Origin: Rhizomucor pusillus
Taxonomy: Eukaryota; Mucoromycota; Mucoromycetes; Mucorales; Lichtheimiaceae
Direction: 5' to 3'
DNA: 64,000 bases
Assembly: GCA_900175165.2 (NCBI GenBank)
Contig: FWWN02000453.1
Coordinates: 62,001 to 126,000 of the forward strand
Made by a program: the position numbers and the translations under genes. The notes below the pieces were generated by a model. That model ran no database searches. It was not told the DNA's origin and saw only the letters and a program-made list of their open reading frames with translations. Positions 37,927 to 49,963 of this stretch are shown one piece after another. Positions within the stretch are counted from its first letter, which is position 1; the number at the start of each line of letters is the position of its first letter.

Positions 37927-38828
37927 ACTGCGGGGGAAGAAAGTATAGGTGAAGAGAAACGACCGCCGAAAAGAAATAATTGGGCGTCCTTTAAATACCC
38001 CGAAGCTCCCACCAGTGATAAAACATGTCTCCGGAAGAATTGGGCTGATTTGCTTGGACAACGGATCATGTCGTCATTTGACGCGATCTAGGAATATCAA
38101 ACCAGGCGATCAGATGCTCGTAATAGTGGTGGACAAGACTGAGACACTAGAAACAAGCTGAGATGGATATGTCAAAAATTGATTGATAATGTGCTATGCA
38201 TAAAGAAGCTAAAACTGCACGCCGAATTTGTAGCGTATCCGACAATTCATGTGATGACAATGTATTATTATAATTTATTGTCCCTCTATTATTACTATTA
38301 TAGTGTAAAATCCATCTTTTCATTGTCAAAATCTCGGCAGTATGGACGGGTCTACATAAAATTGCAACATTTATCTTATCGCTGATAAGACCTGGTGCTA
38401 TGAAAATACATACACAAGAGATGCAATAATACGCAAGGGCTCATACAAATCGAAGCATATCAGATACATAACAATGTGCTATTTACAAAAGGCTGCAACA
38501 CTGCTTTAGGACATCGTTACTGAGGCATTCAGATATTTTGTTGTCATCAGCTCTCAAAATTTTCCTCCATTGTTTTCGCGGAGAACGGAAGCAGTGTGAC
38601 AAATCCTGACTGAGTCACGGAGCCCAGACGCTTTGAACAGGAGTAAAGATATGTACATAATGCAATAACCCAAAATAATCCGCGGTTGCTTACATGCACT
38701 CAGCTTGAGTGAAGGAAACACAGGCCGCTGTATTAGGCTCACTAAATTGAAGCAGCAATCTTTAAATACATGCAAGCTTCTGAAAATTCGGCCGGATAGA
38801 ATCCCGTAAAAATAGCTCTAGAACTTGA
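37927..38828. other. AT-rich intergenic region
   Basis: Upstream region of glutamine synthetase III. Several short A/T-rich tracts near 38240-38310. No gene recognised. Confidence 0.5.
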
Positions 38829-39006
38829 ACGCGTGCCATTGATGGTGCTCCTCCTGAACAACCCGCGGAGGATGTTTCCATGCTCGTATCGAAGCTTCAA
38901 GAGCTATATGAATTTGAGGAGCTGACAAAAATGGATGCATCAACTTCTCAAGAATTCGCCAGTCACGCACTTGCAAAAATGGGTTGTATCGGCATTGATC
39001 CACTCT
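38829..39006 (+). pseudogene. Orphan exon resembling ESCRT-II SNF8/EAP30
   Basis: A 178-nt open stretch bounded upstream by a stop (TGA 38826-38828) and ended by a strong donor (T|GTACGT at 39007). It reads APPEQPAEDVSMLVSKLQEL ... SQEFASHALAKMGCIGIDPL. The pattern M-x4-L-x-E followed about 25 residues later by EF-x8-IG-x-DPL matches the N-terminal helical part of SNF8 (EAP30), where the motif is EF...IGVDPL. The winged-helix domains that should follow are not found downstream before NDUFAF7, on either strand. It is either a broken SNF8 copy, an exon of a gene I fail to see, or coincidence. Confidence 0.35.
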
Positions 39007-39348
39007 GTACGTAAAGTTAGATATGAAATGTTTATTAAATGTACCAAACACTTTTAATCTTTTCTTGTCCAAGAGGAAGAGAACCGAGAAAAAGATACAT
39101 AGCATAAAGGCCCAAGGAACTCGAGAAGCATCCTGCCCGCGATCAAAGGAATTTACCATATCAATCAGGCAGCATCGTACTAACATACGTTTCACTGTGC
39201 ATTATCAAGAGCTTTGCTGTAAACATTACATAGCGAGTTTCGACTGTGCAAAACTGGCGTTCATAGTAATATTAGGTCGGTCCATCCTTTATTTTCATGC
39301 CAGGCGATAGAATTTTCATCCTTCCCCGCTCCTCGGCCAATACGCTCC

Positions 39349-41073
39349 ATGTTACTCTTACGGGCAAGATCTATTGCTGCAAGGAACACACAACATATCG
39401 GTCGTCTTCGCAGCTTTGCAAGCACCAGATCTCTTCGGAATGAAGTCAAGGAGTCTTTCAATCCACTTGCAAAACATTTACGTGATTCAATCAAGGTTTG
39501 ATCGCGATCTATGCGACTGTCATTTCTCTATGCTTACACTACGTGTAGCTTACGGGCCCTATGACGACAGCCCACTACATGAGACAGGTCCTCACGAATC
39601 CCCTGAGCGGCTTTTATATGCACAATGATGTGTTCGGTACACAGGGCGACTTTATAACATCACCTGAAATCAGCCAAATGTTTGGAGAAGTAAATGATCC
39701 GTATTATTTGCAAGCAAAGCACATCGAACTAACGGATGATTGCATAGCTGGCAGGTATATGGTATTTGACAGAATGGATGCGGTTAGGGAAACCATCCAA
39801 GACACAATTTATCGAGCTCGGCCCTGGTCGTGGAACTCTGATGAGTGATATGTTGCGGGTACGAACTTAAAGATAAATGGGTTTGAAGTGTAAAAATAAT
39901 AGCGGATTACAGGCACTCTCTCGCTTCCCACATTTCTATGAAACAATCCAAGGTGTACACCTTGTGGAGGCCAGTCCAGCTCTGCGACGGATACAAAAAT
40001 CTGTCCTATCCGGCGAAGATTCAGGCGAGGCCCAAACGGAATACGTACAGCGCCAGGACGGTATTCCAGTATACTGGCATGACGGCATAGAACTAGTCCC
40101 AGGTATGCATGTCAATATAAAGAGATTGGAACAGGCCGATGCATTAATTCCATAAATTCAGGTGGATATTCATTTATCATGGCACACGAATTTTTTGATG
40201 CCTTGCCTATCCACAGTTTCCAAGTAAGCGCATATCAGCTTAATGAAGTGTAACCTTGCTTATGTTTATTCTAGAAAACAGAAGATGGATGGAGAGAGCT
40301 GTTGATTGATATTGATGAAGAGGAAAAATAGTAAGGACGATGAATAAAGTCTGTCCCCTGGTCATCCTAACTCACGAGCGAACGATAGTGAATATAATTT
40401 CCGTCTTGTGTGCTCTCCTACACCGACTGTAGCAAGTAAAGCATATATGCAAGACAACGAGCAATTTGCGTCAAAGGCAGTTGGTGAACGTGTCGAGATT
40501 TCTCCTGACAGCTGGACAGTAGCAGGACAACTAGCAGAAATCGTAGATACCCATGGGGGCTCTGGACTAATAATAGACTATGGACAAGATTATGCTCAAG
40601 GGGATACCTTAAGGGTCAGCAGCGAGCATATTAGCAGGAATATAATGCTGACTGGACTGATCGATTTGTTGCTAGGCTATCCGTAAACATCAAATAGTGC
40701 ATCCAATGAGTGACCCTGGTAGCGCAGATTTGAGTGCTGATGTCGATTTCTCTGCTCTCAAAGAGGCGATGAAGCGATACGCAGGTCTGCTAGTCTGATT
40801 ACTGTCATGTGGATACAACGCAGGTTTAACTTACCATGTCCATTGCTAGATGTGGTATCTCACGGGCCTGTGACACAATCTCAATTTCTACAGTCCCTTG
40901 GTATCCGCGCCCGATTGGAAGCTCTCTTGAAACATGCTAAAACGACCGAGACTCGAATGAATATCTTAAAGGGCTGCGAAAGGTTGATCAATCCCGAAAT
41001 GATGGGTCGGATATACAAGGTTCTTGCGTTCACCAAGGAGAAGAACGCAGGTGCTCCGCCCGTTGGTTTTTGA
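39349..41073 (+). CDS. NDUFAF7/MidA-type arginine methyltransferase, mitochondrial
   Basis: SAM-dependent methyltransferase (DUF185) needed for assembly of respiratory complex I, acting in the mitochondrial matrix on NDUFS2 in animals. About seven exons. The first encodes a basic presequence (MLLLRARSIAARNTQH...). Then LTGPMTTAHYMRQVLTNP, GFYMHNDVFGTQGDFITSPEISQMFGE, spliced across a short intron to LAGIWYLTEWMRLGKPSKTQF and the SAM-binding IELGPGRGTLMSDMLR. Further motifs: HLVEASPALRRIQ, IMAHEFFDALPIHSFQ, DYGQDYAQGDTLR, DVDFSALKEAM, and GPVTQSQFLQSLGIRARLEALL near the end. All are standard for the family. Presence implies that the organism has proton-pumping complex I. Confidence 0.93.
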
Positions 41074-41179
41074 TCCATTTAACAAAATTTAGATTATCTC
41101 GTAGATAGATTACAGTCAAAAGTTCATATGATGATGGGATCAACATCGTTGGTCTCCACAACCAGACAAAGATGTGGTA

Positions 41180-42850
41180 TCATGATAATTTGATACATTC
41201 TGCTTTGAAGGAATCTCCAACCCAGCGAGCAATTTTCCCCATTAACTGCACTTTCTTTTCAGCTCCTGACTCTTGACGCAAGTCATAGAGCGTGCACAGA
41301 TTAAATAATGCAGTCTCGCAAGTGCCCGCAGATGTGGGATTGTTTTCTATCATTTCTGCTAATTTCTCGACGGCTGCATCAACCTGGCCGAGATACGTCA
41401 AACATACCGCTAGATCATTTGCAGCCTGTATTTGTCGATGAGCATGACTTTATACTTTATCGAGCATACATACATGATTATCACTTACTACCAGGTTCTC
41501 CTTATTGTTGGCAAGTACTTGCTCAAAGATTTGTCTGGCTTGATTCCATTCACCTCTGGCCATGAAGACAAATCCTCTGCACGTACTCTTATTAGAAGAT
41601 GCAACTAATACGATATTTTTATGGCCTACCTGTGCATTTGGACGGCCTCTTCGAAGGAAGCGATTGAAGTACCTTTACTATCCTTTTCAATCCTCTGGAA
41701 GAGTTCTTCAGCACCCTGGACATTACCAAGCTAGGAATATATAATGAGCCCGCTGCAACAACCAGCCAACCTGACTTTTATCACCTGTAGGTAGAGCCTT
41801 CCCAGGATGGAAAGGATATCCAAATCGTTTCCTGCAACTTTGCGTGATACCATTTGAAGTGTAGTAGCTGCCGCTGTGTAATCATTCATATGCATTTGCT
41901 GTGTTGCCAATATGATATAAACCTGAGTCTCCCTCTGCTTCCATAGCTGAGATTCTGTCTTCTTGTACATCTACGTGTAAGTAGCATGAGTCAACTTGTT
42001 AGCAAAAGCTTACATATCCACTGCGAAGTGACCATTTTACCTTTTTACAATGTACGGCGAGGAGCGTCAGTCGTTCCAATGATATAAGAGGATATTTGAG
42101 GTAGAATGGTAGACGTGCTGAGAGTACCAACAGCTCAAAAGGAACTATGCTTCCTGTCTTGCCCGAGATGCCATGATACTCAAACGTCAATTCTGGTCTG
42201 TATAGATTTCCCAATTTCTCCAGTTCGGCCGAGGCTAGTTGGTATAGACCTAGCTGCATGAGCGCTAGCAGTCGCAAATACCAGAGTCTCAATATAGATT
42301 CGAGCTGTGATGCCGAAGATTGTGTAATCTGATGTCTTGCATATCGTGCCACGGATCTCCACATATTGCTCATCTAGGTTTTTTTAATATAATAGCTGTA
42401 GAGTCTCATAGATAGTAAAGCGCTTACAATCAAGTTCGGGAGCGCGTCGGGTTTATCTGTATTCTCATTCCAACCTTCTCGCTGCGGTCGATGCTCAGGT
42501 GGGATGTAGCGTTCCATAAGCTCCGAGAACACATCATTCTGATCATTGATGTTATTATCGCATGGAGGTATGCTAATCGTTTAGACACTCACGACAGGGA
42601 TATCGTAGAAAATGGTATTGCTGGTCAATTGGTGGCCAATCAACACTGCACTGTTGTTGCTGTTGTTATCCTTTTTCCGAGTGGCCTTGTTTTCGTCGGG
42701 CGAAAGCGTGAGCGATCGGACGGACTGCGACGATGGCGAGCCTATGCTGTCTGAAAGATTACGCTCCATCGGTTGACTGCAAGGCGCGCTTGCAACCTCC
42801 TCATTTCCTATTGTTGGTGAGTTGATGTCGGATATGCCGAGGGGCTCCAT
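41180..42850 (-). CDS. TRAPPC12-like TPR protein
   Basis: Subunit of the TRAPP III tethering complex in ER-Golgi and autophagy traffic. Multiple exons on the minus strand starting MEPLGISDIN. The N-terminal part is Ser-rich and disordered. The conserved part contains FSELMERYIPPEHRP, LRLWYLRLLALMQLGLYQLASAELEKLGNL, VPFELLVLSARLPFYLKYPLISLERL, then TPR-like helices (ILATQQMHMNDYTAAATTLQMV, FMARGEWNQARQIFEQVLANN, AANDLAVCLTYLGQVDAAVEKLAEMI) and the family end ETALFNLCTLYDLRQESGAEKK ... WVGDSFKAECIKLS. This tail matches animal TRAPPC12, of which the fungal protein is a shorter form. It converges with NDUFAF7. Confidence 0.87.
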
Positions 42851-43196
42851 TCTACTGTTTGTTGCTAGAACGTAGGAGAGCTGACTTTACGCAAAGCGGA
42901 AGGTATCCTTATGGCCTCGTGTGACAGACTGGCTGTCAGAGTTCAGAGATTGACAATGGATAAATAATACCATTCTATTAGAACTATAATTGAATGTATA
43001 CATTCGTTACACTGTTCTCCTTTCGTATAAACAGATCGAGCATCGCTTATTCCGTACCGCTTTGCAGTTTATGCAAACAGATGGACAACATATCCATTTG
43101 AAACCACTTTCAACAGAAGCAATAAATCGGTGAAAATTTTATTCTGTTTATCAAAAGCTTAAAAGAAAAATGCGATAGCGTAAATTTGTTGCTAGC
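42851..43196. other. Spacer between TRAPPC12 and Hrp1-like genes
   Basis: About 350 bases holding the upstream region of TRAPPC12 and the 3' flank of the Hrp1-like gene. No gene or motif recognised. Confidence 0.5.
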
Positions 43197-45359
43197 TTAA
43201 TAGGGACGGTAGTTATGTTGGCTTCTACTGCTTTGAGATGCATGGATGGCACCGCCGCCCGAACCACTGCTTCCTGAGCGACCAGAGTCATAGTCATTAT
43301 CCCGGTCCCGATCTCGGTCTCTAGAGTCTCTGCGGTGGCGTCGATCATCATATCTTGAAGATTCATGTCTGGATGACTCGTGTCTAGAGGATCCATGTCT
43401 TGATGACTCGTGTCGAGAAGATTCTCGATGCCTAGAAGAACCGTGGCGCGAATATTCCTTTCGTGAAGACCGTTCGTATTCATAGTCCCTATCGTGACGG
43501 TCGCGGCCTGAACTACGCTCATCGCTTCGAGATTCTCCTCCATATTTTTGATCGCGGTCATAGTCCTGTCCGTCTTCGCCAGAGTTGTCACCTCCTTGTG
43601 CATTGCTGCTGCCACCATACTCCTGTCCACCACTGCCGCGGCCATAGAATGGATTCATATCGAATGCTCCAAAATTTCCATACATACTATTGAACATGCT
43701 AGTGCCAAAACCACCGTAGCCACGTCCGGCGCCGCTTGCTGAAGGCATACCATAAGGGTTTGGAACTGGATAACGAGCATTGGGCATATAGCCTCGTCCC
43801 ATGCCGCCAGCCATCTGGTTCATTGCCGCTTGCCGCATCTGTCGAGATTTTGGCATGGCTTTTTTAACCTCGATCTAATTAATTTGTATCATTAGCAAGC
43901 TATTTAATGGCTATATATTCATTCACCTACCGGCTTCCCTTTGATTTCAAGATTTGGATGCCGAAGGGCCTCCTCTACACCATCACTGTTTTCAAAAGTA
44001 ATAAATCCAAAACCTCGCGGGCGTCCAGACTCTCTGTCAGTCATGAGTGTTGCGTCGATAACTTTTCCGAATTGCATAAAATAATCTCGAAACTCCTCCT
44101 CATTCACTTCTTGAGATATGCCGCCAACAAAGATTTTCTCCGTCTTGTCTTGTTCTTCTCGAGGAATGGCGCGTTTGGGATCAATCTGTTGGAAGCAATA
44201 TTAAACGATCTAATTCAAAAAAGAAAGCAGAATATTATGCCTTATCCTAACGTACACGCTTGCCGTCCAAATGATGTTCTTGACTGACAATGGTGTCAAT
44301 GACACTTGCATCTGCCATAGTCAAAAAGGCGAATCCTCGCGATCTGCCGGTGGTCGGATCGCGCATAACGACGCAGTCAGTTACTTCTCCAAACTTTGAG
44401 AAATACTCCCGTAACGATTCTAAAGCGCATAAATATCAGTCGCTCCTTCCTTTCCAAGTGCAGGGCTCGTTTTGATCAAACAAATTATTAGCCACAACTT
44501 GCTGCCAAGCTTACCATCAGTTGTTTCCCAATTGAGACCTCCAATAAACATTTTTCTATAGCCATATACAAGGGAATTTTGATATAAAGTAGAGAAAGTA
44601 ATCAATTAACTCTTTGTTCTCTCTAACGCAATCAAATACCTAGACACGCTAAAGCTGAATTGCCTATCTGCCTTTTTTCTAAGGTGCTATCGATAGCTAA
44701 TTGCTAACAACGTGTGCAGGCATGCGACTGCGCGTCTCACAGTGCAATGGGCACAAGGATACTTACCCTTCATCCTGGTTAGCAGCACTAGCTACTGACA
44801 CGGGTCCACTTCTCTTAGCTCCACTCATATCTCCATCATTAGAATATTGCTGCTGTTGCTGTTGTTGCTGCTGTTGTTGCTGCTGCTGCTGTTGCATCAT
44901 GGCTGCTTGCCTCATCATCATTTGCTGATACTGGATCGGGTTTCCCATTTGTTGCATTGCTCTTTGATATGCTGCAAGCTGGTATGGATTTGCTTGGAAC
45001 TGTGCCCAGGCTGCCATCATGGCCTGAGCTTGTTGCGGCGAAAACGCGGCAGCCTGTTGGAAAGAGTGTTGTTGCGGTTGCTGCTGCTGTTGAGTCTGCT
45101 GTTGAAACATTGCTTGTTGTTGCTGATTAATACCGCTTGCAGAGTATTCGGCATTAGCGTTCGTCGATTCTGGTGCACTTGCAATATTGGAAGGCTGGCT
45201 CGAATCCCCACGGTCGTTCTGATCACTGTTGCTTACTGCGTAGCTTTGATCAACGTTTTCTTCTTGAAAATTGTCCTTGTATATGTCTACATTTTCAATT
45301 GAATCCGCTTCTGCACGCTGGTATACATTGTAAAGTTCATCGTCTAAATCGTCTGCCAT
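43197..45359 (-). CDS. Hrp1/Nab4-like hnRNP with two RRMs
   Basis: RNA-binding protein of the Hrp1 (cleavage factor IB)/DAZAP1/Musashi type, expected in mRNA 3'-end formation and export. Several exons on the minus strand, start [11 protein letters not shown]. An acidic head is followed by a Gln/Met/Ala-rich domain with a 16-residue Gln run; RRM1 begins [14 protein letters not shown] (RNP2) and has [11 protein letters not shown] (RNP1); RRM2 has [16 protein letters not shown] and [11 protein letters not shown]. The linker [14 protein letters not shown] is the Hrp1-type interdomain sequence. After [14 protein letters not shown] come Gly/Phe/Tyr-rich repeats, then a region of repeated [11 protein letters not shown] units, RD repeats and a final Ser/Gly tail ending QHNYRPY. 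Low-complexity domains on both sides of the RRMs suggest condensate-forming behaviour. Confidence 0.87.
44848..44897 (-). repeat. CAG/CAA polyglutamine tract
   Basis: Sixteen consecutive Gln codons of mixed CAG and CAA in the Hrp1-like gene, within a longer Gln/Ala/Met-rich stretch. Confidence 0.85.
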
Positions 45360-46378
45360 TGTCTGAAAGAAAGCTTGCTGAAAAATTGGTGCGCAATGGT
45401 TGGCGACTCAGCAGTTCAGCGAATTTTGGCTTTCAGAAAGCACAGTCTTGAATTGTTCCCTCCTCCCTATCCGGATAGTAGAATATAAGTGCACGTTCCA
45501 AAATACATGCATTTTTAACAGCTGGAGAAATTGTGCAAGCGTTTCATGCATTGAATTAGCGTTCTAAAGGCCATGCTTGCCACAAATAGTCATCGCACTA
45601 TATGATTTATTCAAAAGTCGAGTAGCGGGGCGCTGTAATTGGCATACGGAAACTCACGTAGATTGAACGGGATATTTGACGCAGAAAATATCCTAATACT
45701 AAATACTAGGAAACTGAAAAGGAAAGGAGCTATATAATATGGCAACAATCTTGACAATATTTCCTACCACACGCCTTCGCGAATCCTAGACAGTACGAAG
45801 GTTACTCCCGTTTTTCGGTTTGATCACGTCCAGCTGTTTTGATCCACCGTACATAATGAAAAAATGAATCGATCTATAATATTTTTGGATCTATGGAGTT
45901 TGGTATCATGTTTCATAACGTACTGCTTTCCATGACCCATTTGTTCCCACAACATCTTAAAGCATACGAAGCAGGAAGTAACTATTGATGACTGCACGCG
46001 TAATGGATTATTATGTTTGTTATGTAAACTTCAATTAATATCCGGTAGTTGCTTGCCGTAAGCTAGGTAACGCCCCCTTTGACTTTCAGAGTTCTCGCTG
46101 GTTGCGTGCAGCTCCGGTTCCATTTAGGAGCCCTGAACCCTGGCTTCTTCTCCGGCTTTAGCTTTTGGTAACCGTTGCTTAGAGACACATAGATTGATCG
46201 GCAGCATGAATATAAGCGAATTCATTCACACGAAGCCGACGTTTTCTCAAACTTTTAAGGATAAGCATGACCAGTGAGGAGAAGCATGATTGATGCAGCG
46301 TAGAGATTTTTTTCCTTGTGTCACTTGTGATCTCAGACGATTCGCCTTTTTTCTTTCTGCACTTTCACGTTCTTCCTC
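45360..46378. other. Divergent intergenic region
   Basis: About 1 kb upstream of the Hrp1-like gene (minus) and the FetB-like gene (plus). AT-rich, no conserved frame and no tRNA-like structure seen. Confidence 0.5.
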
Positions 46379-47677
46379 ATGTCCTCATTCTTACTAGATA
46401 TTACAGGCCTAAAGTCTGCAATTGAGGAAGAGCTGCCAAAAGGCCAGCCCAAACTTGGCTGGGAAAATGTCGCCGTGGCATCCGGATTCATTCTGGTAAA
46501 TGGTAAATCTTTCAATAGCCCGTAGTCCTTTGCAAAGCACTCACACATATCGGAACAGGCATCATTTCCATTATCCTGGGGTTGCAACTTGAAAAGTCAT
46601 TGATTATCGCTGCAGTGCGCTGTTTAGTACAGCTTACGATCATGGTACATCGTGGTGAATCTGGATTTACGCATATTGCCTGCATTTGCTGATCATATCT
46701 ATAGGGCTATATTTTAGAAGATGTCTTTAAAGCACGCCATCCTGCCATTATCATGCTTATGACATGTAAGTAAATAGGATATACTGTCGCTATCATTTAC
46801 CTAATTACATTCTGCACAGGCGTTTTGATCCTTTTGGGTACCTATGAAACTGTATACAACAAGTCTAAACAAACCTACCCTGGCATGGTAAAACCTCGTC
46901 ACGATGTCAGCCTTGAAGTCTCAATTAATCTGCTAACCAAATTCTAGTTCATGTCCGTGCTATTGTCAACCGCTGCATCAACCTTAATCATCGGCATCAT
47001 CGGCACTCGCTTTGCAATGGAACAGATTCCCTTTTGGATACCGGAGACATTTATTCCAACCATGGGCATGCTACTTGGTAACATGATGAGTGGCATAGCT
47101 GTAGCGTTGACCAGTTGTCTTTCAAGTGTTGGCGCTCGGAAAGATAACATTGAAACCTACTTGGCATTCGGTGCAAGCCGATGGGAAGCTGGCAAAAACA
47201 TTGCTGTTGAAGCTGTTCGTTTAGCAATGCTACCGACAATTAACCAAATGTCGGTTATTGGCCTTATTTCCATTCCCGGCATGATGACAGGTCAGATCCT
47301 AGGAGGTGCACCTGTCATGAACGCGGTGCGATATCAGCAGATTATCATGTTCCTTATTTCTGCAAGCACTGCACTTGGTGTTCTAAGTGTTGTGGTGGTA
47401 AGTACATGCATTGCATCTGAACGTAGCCAAATCCAAATATTCAATTTTTGTTATCTAGGCATGCATCCAAGTCATGATTGACAGCAAGCATCGTCTGCGG
47501 CCTGAGAGAATTTCAAAGGGCAAGCCTAGTGTTTTGCGTGATCTCAGAGACCTGATCGTTTCGATCGTGAAAATGTTTGCATATCTCGTCTGTTGCTGCG
47601 GCCGATTCCGGAAAAGCGCTAAAGGGGACGAAGATGAAGACGACGAACATGAGCAAAGACGCCCCTTGCTTAATTAG
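46379..47677 (+). CDS. FetB-like UPF0014 membrane permease
   Basis: UPF0014 family; bacterial FetB is the permease of an iron-export ABC transporter, and plant ALS3/STAR2 relatives act in metal tolerance. Six exons from MSSFLLDITGLKSA. The core shows about seven membrane segments: ENVAVASGFILVN, LTHIGTGIISIILGLQLEKS, AAVRCLVQLTIMG, a segment in YILEDVFKARHPAIIMLM, VLILLGTYETVYN, and FMSVLLSTAASTLIIGIIG, followed by PETFIPTMGMLLGNMMSGIAVAL and the family signature ETYLAFGASRWEAG ... AVRLAMLPTINQMSVIGLISIPGMMTGQILGGAP. The last exon is a charged cytosolic tail (RFRKSAKGDEDEDDEHEQRRPLLN) absent from bacterial FetB. No FetA-like ATPase gene lies in the window. Confidence 0.9.
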
Positions 47678-48199
47678 ATAATACTGTTATTTGGTTTCTT
47701 TTTTATTTTTGTACTCATTTCTCGTTCATTTAAGCAAAAGCTCCTAAATCCAACCCCCCGCCTCTGTCCTTTTTCTCTGACACTTTTCTCCGTTCATGCT
47801 TTTACGTCTTTCAAAGACCCAGATAAACTACTTGTCCTGAAATTACAATAATCCAACCTGTGAATTTGCGAAGGAAGGCCACAACCCTGATTGAAAGATA
47901 GATTAATGGCAGCTAACATTGCAGTTTGCAGCTGGAAGCGTCTGTAAAAAGATGTCCATAGAGTACCGATGATTGCGAAGAAAATAGGTCCAGATAATGA
48001 TATAAAGATATTGAATTATTCGGTAATTTTGATTAATGCTTTCGGCGAATCTTTCGTGTTTTCATAGTCACTTCAAAGATTTGCAAGTTTGGCTATTTTC
48101 AACTGTATTGAACTGATATATGATGATATGCTGACAACGATTTATACAATATGGTGGTATTACTGCTTTTACACTGCTGATCAAAAATGAATACAGGCT
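47678..48199. other. Convergent 3' flank
   Basis: About 520 bases between the stops of the FetB-like and NIPA-like genes. T-rich just after the FetB-like stop. Nothing else recognised. Confidence 0.5.
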
Positions 48200-49963
48200 C
48201 TAATCCATATTACTGAATAGGCCTTTCCTATCCTCCTCTTCGTCTTGGGAATTCTTTTTGCGATTGAGGCCAAGCCGGTACGAGCTTATAGGATCAATAG
48301 CGTTTTGTGCTCGTCTATTTGACCCAGGTGACGGCAGCACCTCATCTACATTGGAAAAAGCGTTATGGGCAGGAAAGCGCATCTCTTGTAGCTAATGTCT
48401 TTACCTTTTTCCGAATTCATTTCAACATGTTCGACAATAGCATCATCCTTGAATGCTGCACGTTCTTCTTCATCCAGAGCTCTGGATGGTCGAGATAAAG
48501 ACAGACTACGCTTCGTAGTGCTTGAATATCGACCGATTCCAGTGAATGGTTTAGGAAAGAGATCAGCAGCACCAGGACTATGCAGGGCGTACCCTTCCTC
48601 ATCTTCCAGCAAAGTCTTTTCGTTTTCAAACATTTGGAGAATAGTTCGTTTCCGACGAAGACCACCTTCGCTGCCGTTGCTACCGTCTTCGACTTGAGGC
48701 TGGCTCTTTGAATTATGCAAAAGGGCAACGCCGGAACAAATTACCAAGAATCCAAAGACGCAAGTGACAATATCAACAGGTGATGCATCAAAGCCTCGAT
48801 ACAAAACGATGGAACTGATGATCGTAAGCGTGGTGAAAATGACATAATATGTTGGAGTGACGAGTGCTGTGTTGAACAAGTTGAGTGCTTTGTTGAGATA
48901 AACAATTTCCACAACCAGCGTAACGACAGTGAGTGCGAGTACAAGGTAAATAAACCAATTTGTGAACTGGTTGCTTATGGTAATCGAGTGTACAATGGCT
49001 GAGCCCAAGCCTTGAGTGAAAACGACCGACAATGATCCGATCCAGGAACACACGCCAATGTACACTAACATGTTTCTTTTACCCCACCGAGGACCACAAT
49101 AGAAGACCAAAAATAGCGAGATGGCAACCGCAATTCCAGCGTACACAAGGAAACCTGGAAGATAATTACAGGTTAACAGGTTTCACGGCGGGAGCTCAGC
49201 GTTCAGAATCAACTCACCAACAGAAAGCATTAGATATTTGAAATACTCTATCGATGTATCTGAAGCACCTTCTTCCGGTGCATGAAGCACAATAATGATG
49301 GCGCCAAAGATGCATTGAAGGCATCCGAGTTTGCCTTGGAATGTGAGTCTTTCCTTGAGAAAAATAGAAGATAGCACGGCCCTGAAAGAGAAATGCACGC
49401 GTAAGGTACCGAGAAATCTTGTTCAACTCTGTGCAGTGTATCAACTCACGCCACTACCACACTCAGTGCACCCAAGGGAGTAACGAGGATGGCTGGTGTA
49501 AACGAGTACGCGATAAAATTGCATAGTTCACCCACTATCACTGTTGATGGCGATCAGAATGTATAATTACATCTTGTGGTTTTCTTATTTGATAAAACGC
49601 TTAAATTCTTACTGAGTGTCATGCCAGTCCACCACATGAACGATTTCAAGTATCCGTATCCTTCGCCTGCTACGCTGCCTGCATATTCGAACCGTATTAT
49701 TTCGCGACGTTCTTTCAGGTTGCACAAATCCGTTTGCATACCAGGACGGTCCATGGACTCTAACAGCCCTTTCTTTTTGAAAACAAAACTGCTGCCGATA
49801 AACAGACCTGGTTCGTTGAGTAAAAAGCTATAAAGTATCAGGCACTTCTTGACATACCGCTTCCGACCGCAAGACTGACACCGATCGCCTTGTACAGCGA
49901 CGCATGAGGATCTGTCGACGAAGTGCCAAAAGGATTTGCAGTGCTGTTAGAAGCGTCGCTCAT
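48200..49963 (-). CDS. NIPA-type magnesium transporter
   Basis: Multi-pass transporter of the NIPA (DUF803) family, part of the drug/metabolite transporter superfamily, thought to carry Mg2+. Exons on the minus strand start MSDASNSTANPF. Conserved elements: AIGVSLAVGSG, LFIGSSFVFKKKGLL, YLKSFMWWTGMTL, IVGELCNFIAYSFTPAILVTPLGALSVVV, AVLSSIFLKERLTFQGKLGC, IIVLHAPEE, then GVCSWIGSLSVVFTQGLGSAI, YLNKALNLFNTALVTPTYYVIFTT and ASPVDIVTCVFGFLVICSGVALL: nine membrane segments. The cytosolic tail is long and Ser/Glu-rich. Its final join uses a 59-nt intron (48346-48404, GTAAAG...TGTAG) leading to DEVLPSPGSNRR, a tail common in fungal NIPA proteins, and the stop at 48200. Confidence 0.9.

Noticed and set aside
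38818..39195. Minus-strand frame of 125 codons opposite the SNF8-like exon
   Set aside because: No recognisable family and no splice partners; the plus strand reads better.
39261..39494. Minus-strand frame at the start of NDUFAF7
   Set aside because: The plus strand gives a mitochondrial presequence that splices in phase to the conserved NDUFAF7 start LTGPMTTAHYM.
48382..48405. Apparent 20-nt intron or frameshift in the NIPA-like gene
   Set aside because: A normal 59-nt intron (48346-48404, GTAAAG...TGTAG) joins the two frames in phase and gives the expected tail DEVLPSPGSN.
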